DNA of 8,510 bases, taken from Bacillota bacterium (lineage in GTDB: Bacteria > Bacillota > Clostridia > Oscillospirales > JAKOTC01). The stretch lies in assembly GCA_029776465.1 (NCBI GenBank), contig JAKOTC010000045.1, positions 1 to 8,510 on the forward strand. Direction: 5' to 3'. Shown here piece by piece: positions 8,450-8,510 of the stretch. The notes below the pieces were generated by a model. That model did no database searches and was not told the origin of the DNA. It saw nothing but the letters and a program-made list of their open reading frames with translations. The position numbers and the translations under genes were made by a program. Position 1 is the first letter of the stretch. The number at the start of each line of letters is the position of its first letter.

Positions 8450-8481
8450 AAGCCTTCGGGTTAAACCGAAGGCTTATTTTT
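8450..8481 (+). terminator. Strong Rho-independent terminator after ligA, possibly bidirectional
   Basis: AAGCCTTCGG (8450-8459) pairs perfectly over ten bases with CCGAAGGCTT (8466-8475) around the loop GTTAAA, followed by ATTTTTAT. On the opposite strand the stem is followed by TTGTTTT, so it may also end a convergent transcript from beyond the window. A second AAAAGCCT at 8431-8438 repeats the 5' arm but has no partner of its own. Confidence 0.92.
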
Positions 8482-8510
8482 ATATCGGTCTTGCTGAAGC
8501 GGGGGAAGGG

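Overview
The window looks like a chromosomal housekeeping region of an endospore-forming Firmicute of class Clostridia, probably of the Oscillospirales/Ruminococcaceae type. The support is (i) the fusion of IspH with a four-domain ribosomal protein S1, an arrangement known from Clostridia; (ii) the gene order flavoprotein - cmk - plsC - ispH/S1; (iii) a yunB sporulation gene behind a good sigma-E-like promoter; and (iv) strong purine-rich ribosome binding sites in a genome of roughly balanced base composition. The genus assignment is inference. All genes lie on the + strand, and I see no mobile element, CRISPR array, tRNA or rRNA.

Layout: 3-866 RpiR/SIS-family transcription regulator; 871-2115 HI0933/YhiN/BaiN-type FAD flavoprotein; 2134-2817 cytidylate kinase; 2920-3537 PlsC-type acyltransferase; 3583-5562 IspH-S1 fusion; hairpin terminator near 5585-5623; sigma-E-like promoter 5623-5652; 5682-6419 YunB; 6456-8426 NAD+-dependent DNA ligase LigA; strong, possibly bidirectional terminator 8450-8481. 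Positions 8483-8510 hold nothing I recognise. The first five genes are closely spaced (4, 18, 102 and 45 bases apart) with no clear terminator between them, so they probably form one operon covering regulation, nucleotide supply (CMP/dCMP), phospholipid synthesis, isoprenoid synthesis and translation. yunB and ligA form a second unit.

No gene family here is new. The most interesting signal is inside the IspH-S1 fusion. At the domain boundary there is an in-frame ATG (4417) with an AGGAGGT ribosome binding site upstream. Synonymous codon use changes sharply at this point: glycine GGC/GGT is 6 of 17 in the IspH part and 25 of 27 in the S1 part. An AT-rich stretch in late ispH carries an extended -10 promoter-like sequence. 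Together these suggest that S1 may also be made as a separate, more abundant protein from within the fusion gene. This is a hypothesis built from sequence only. The second signal is the sigma-E promoter before yunB, which would also read into the essential ligA gene.
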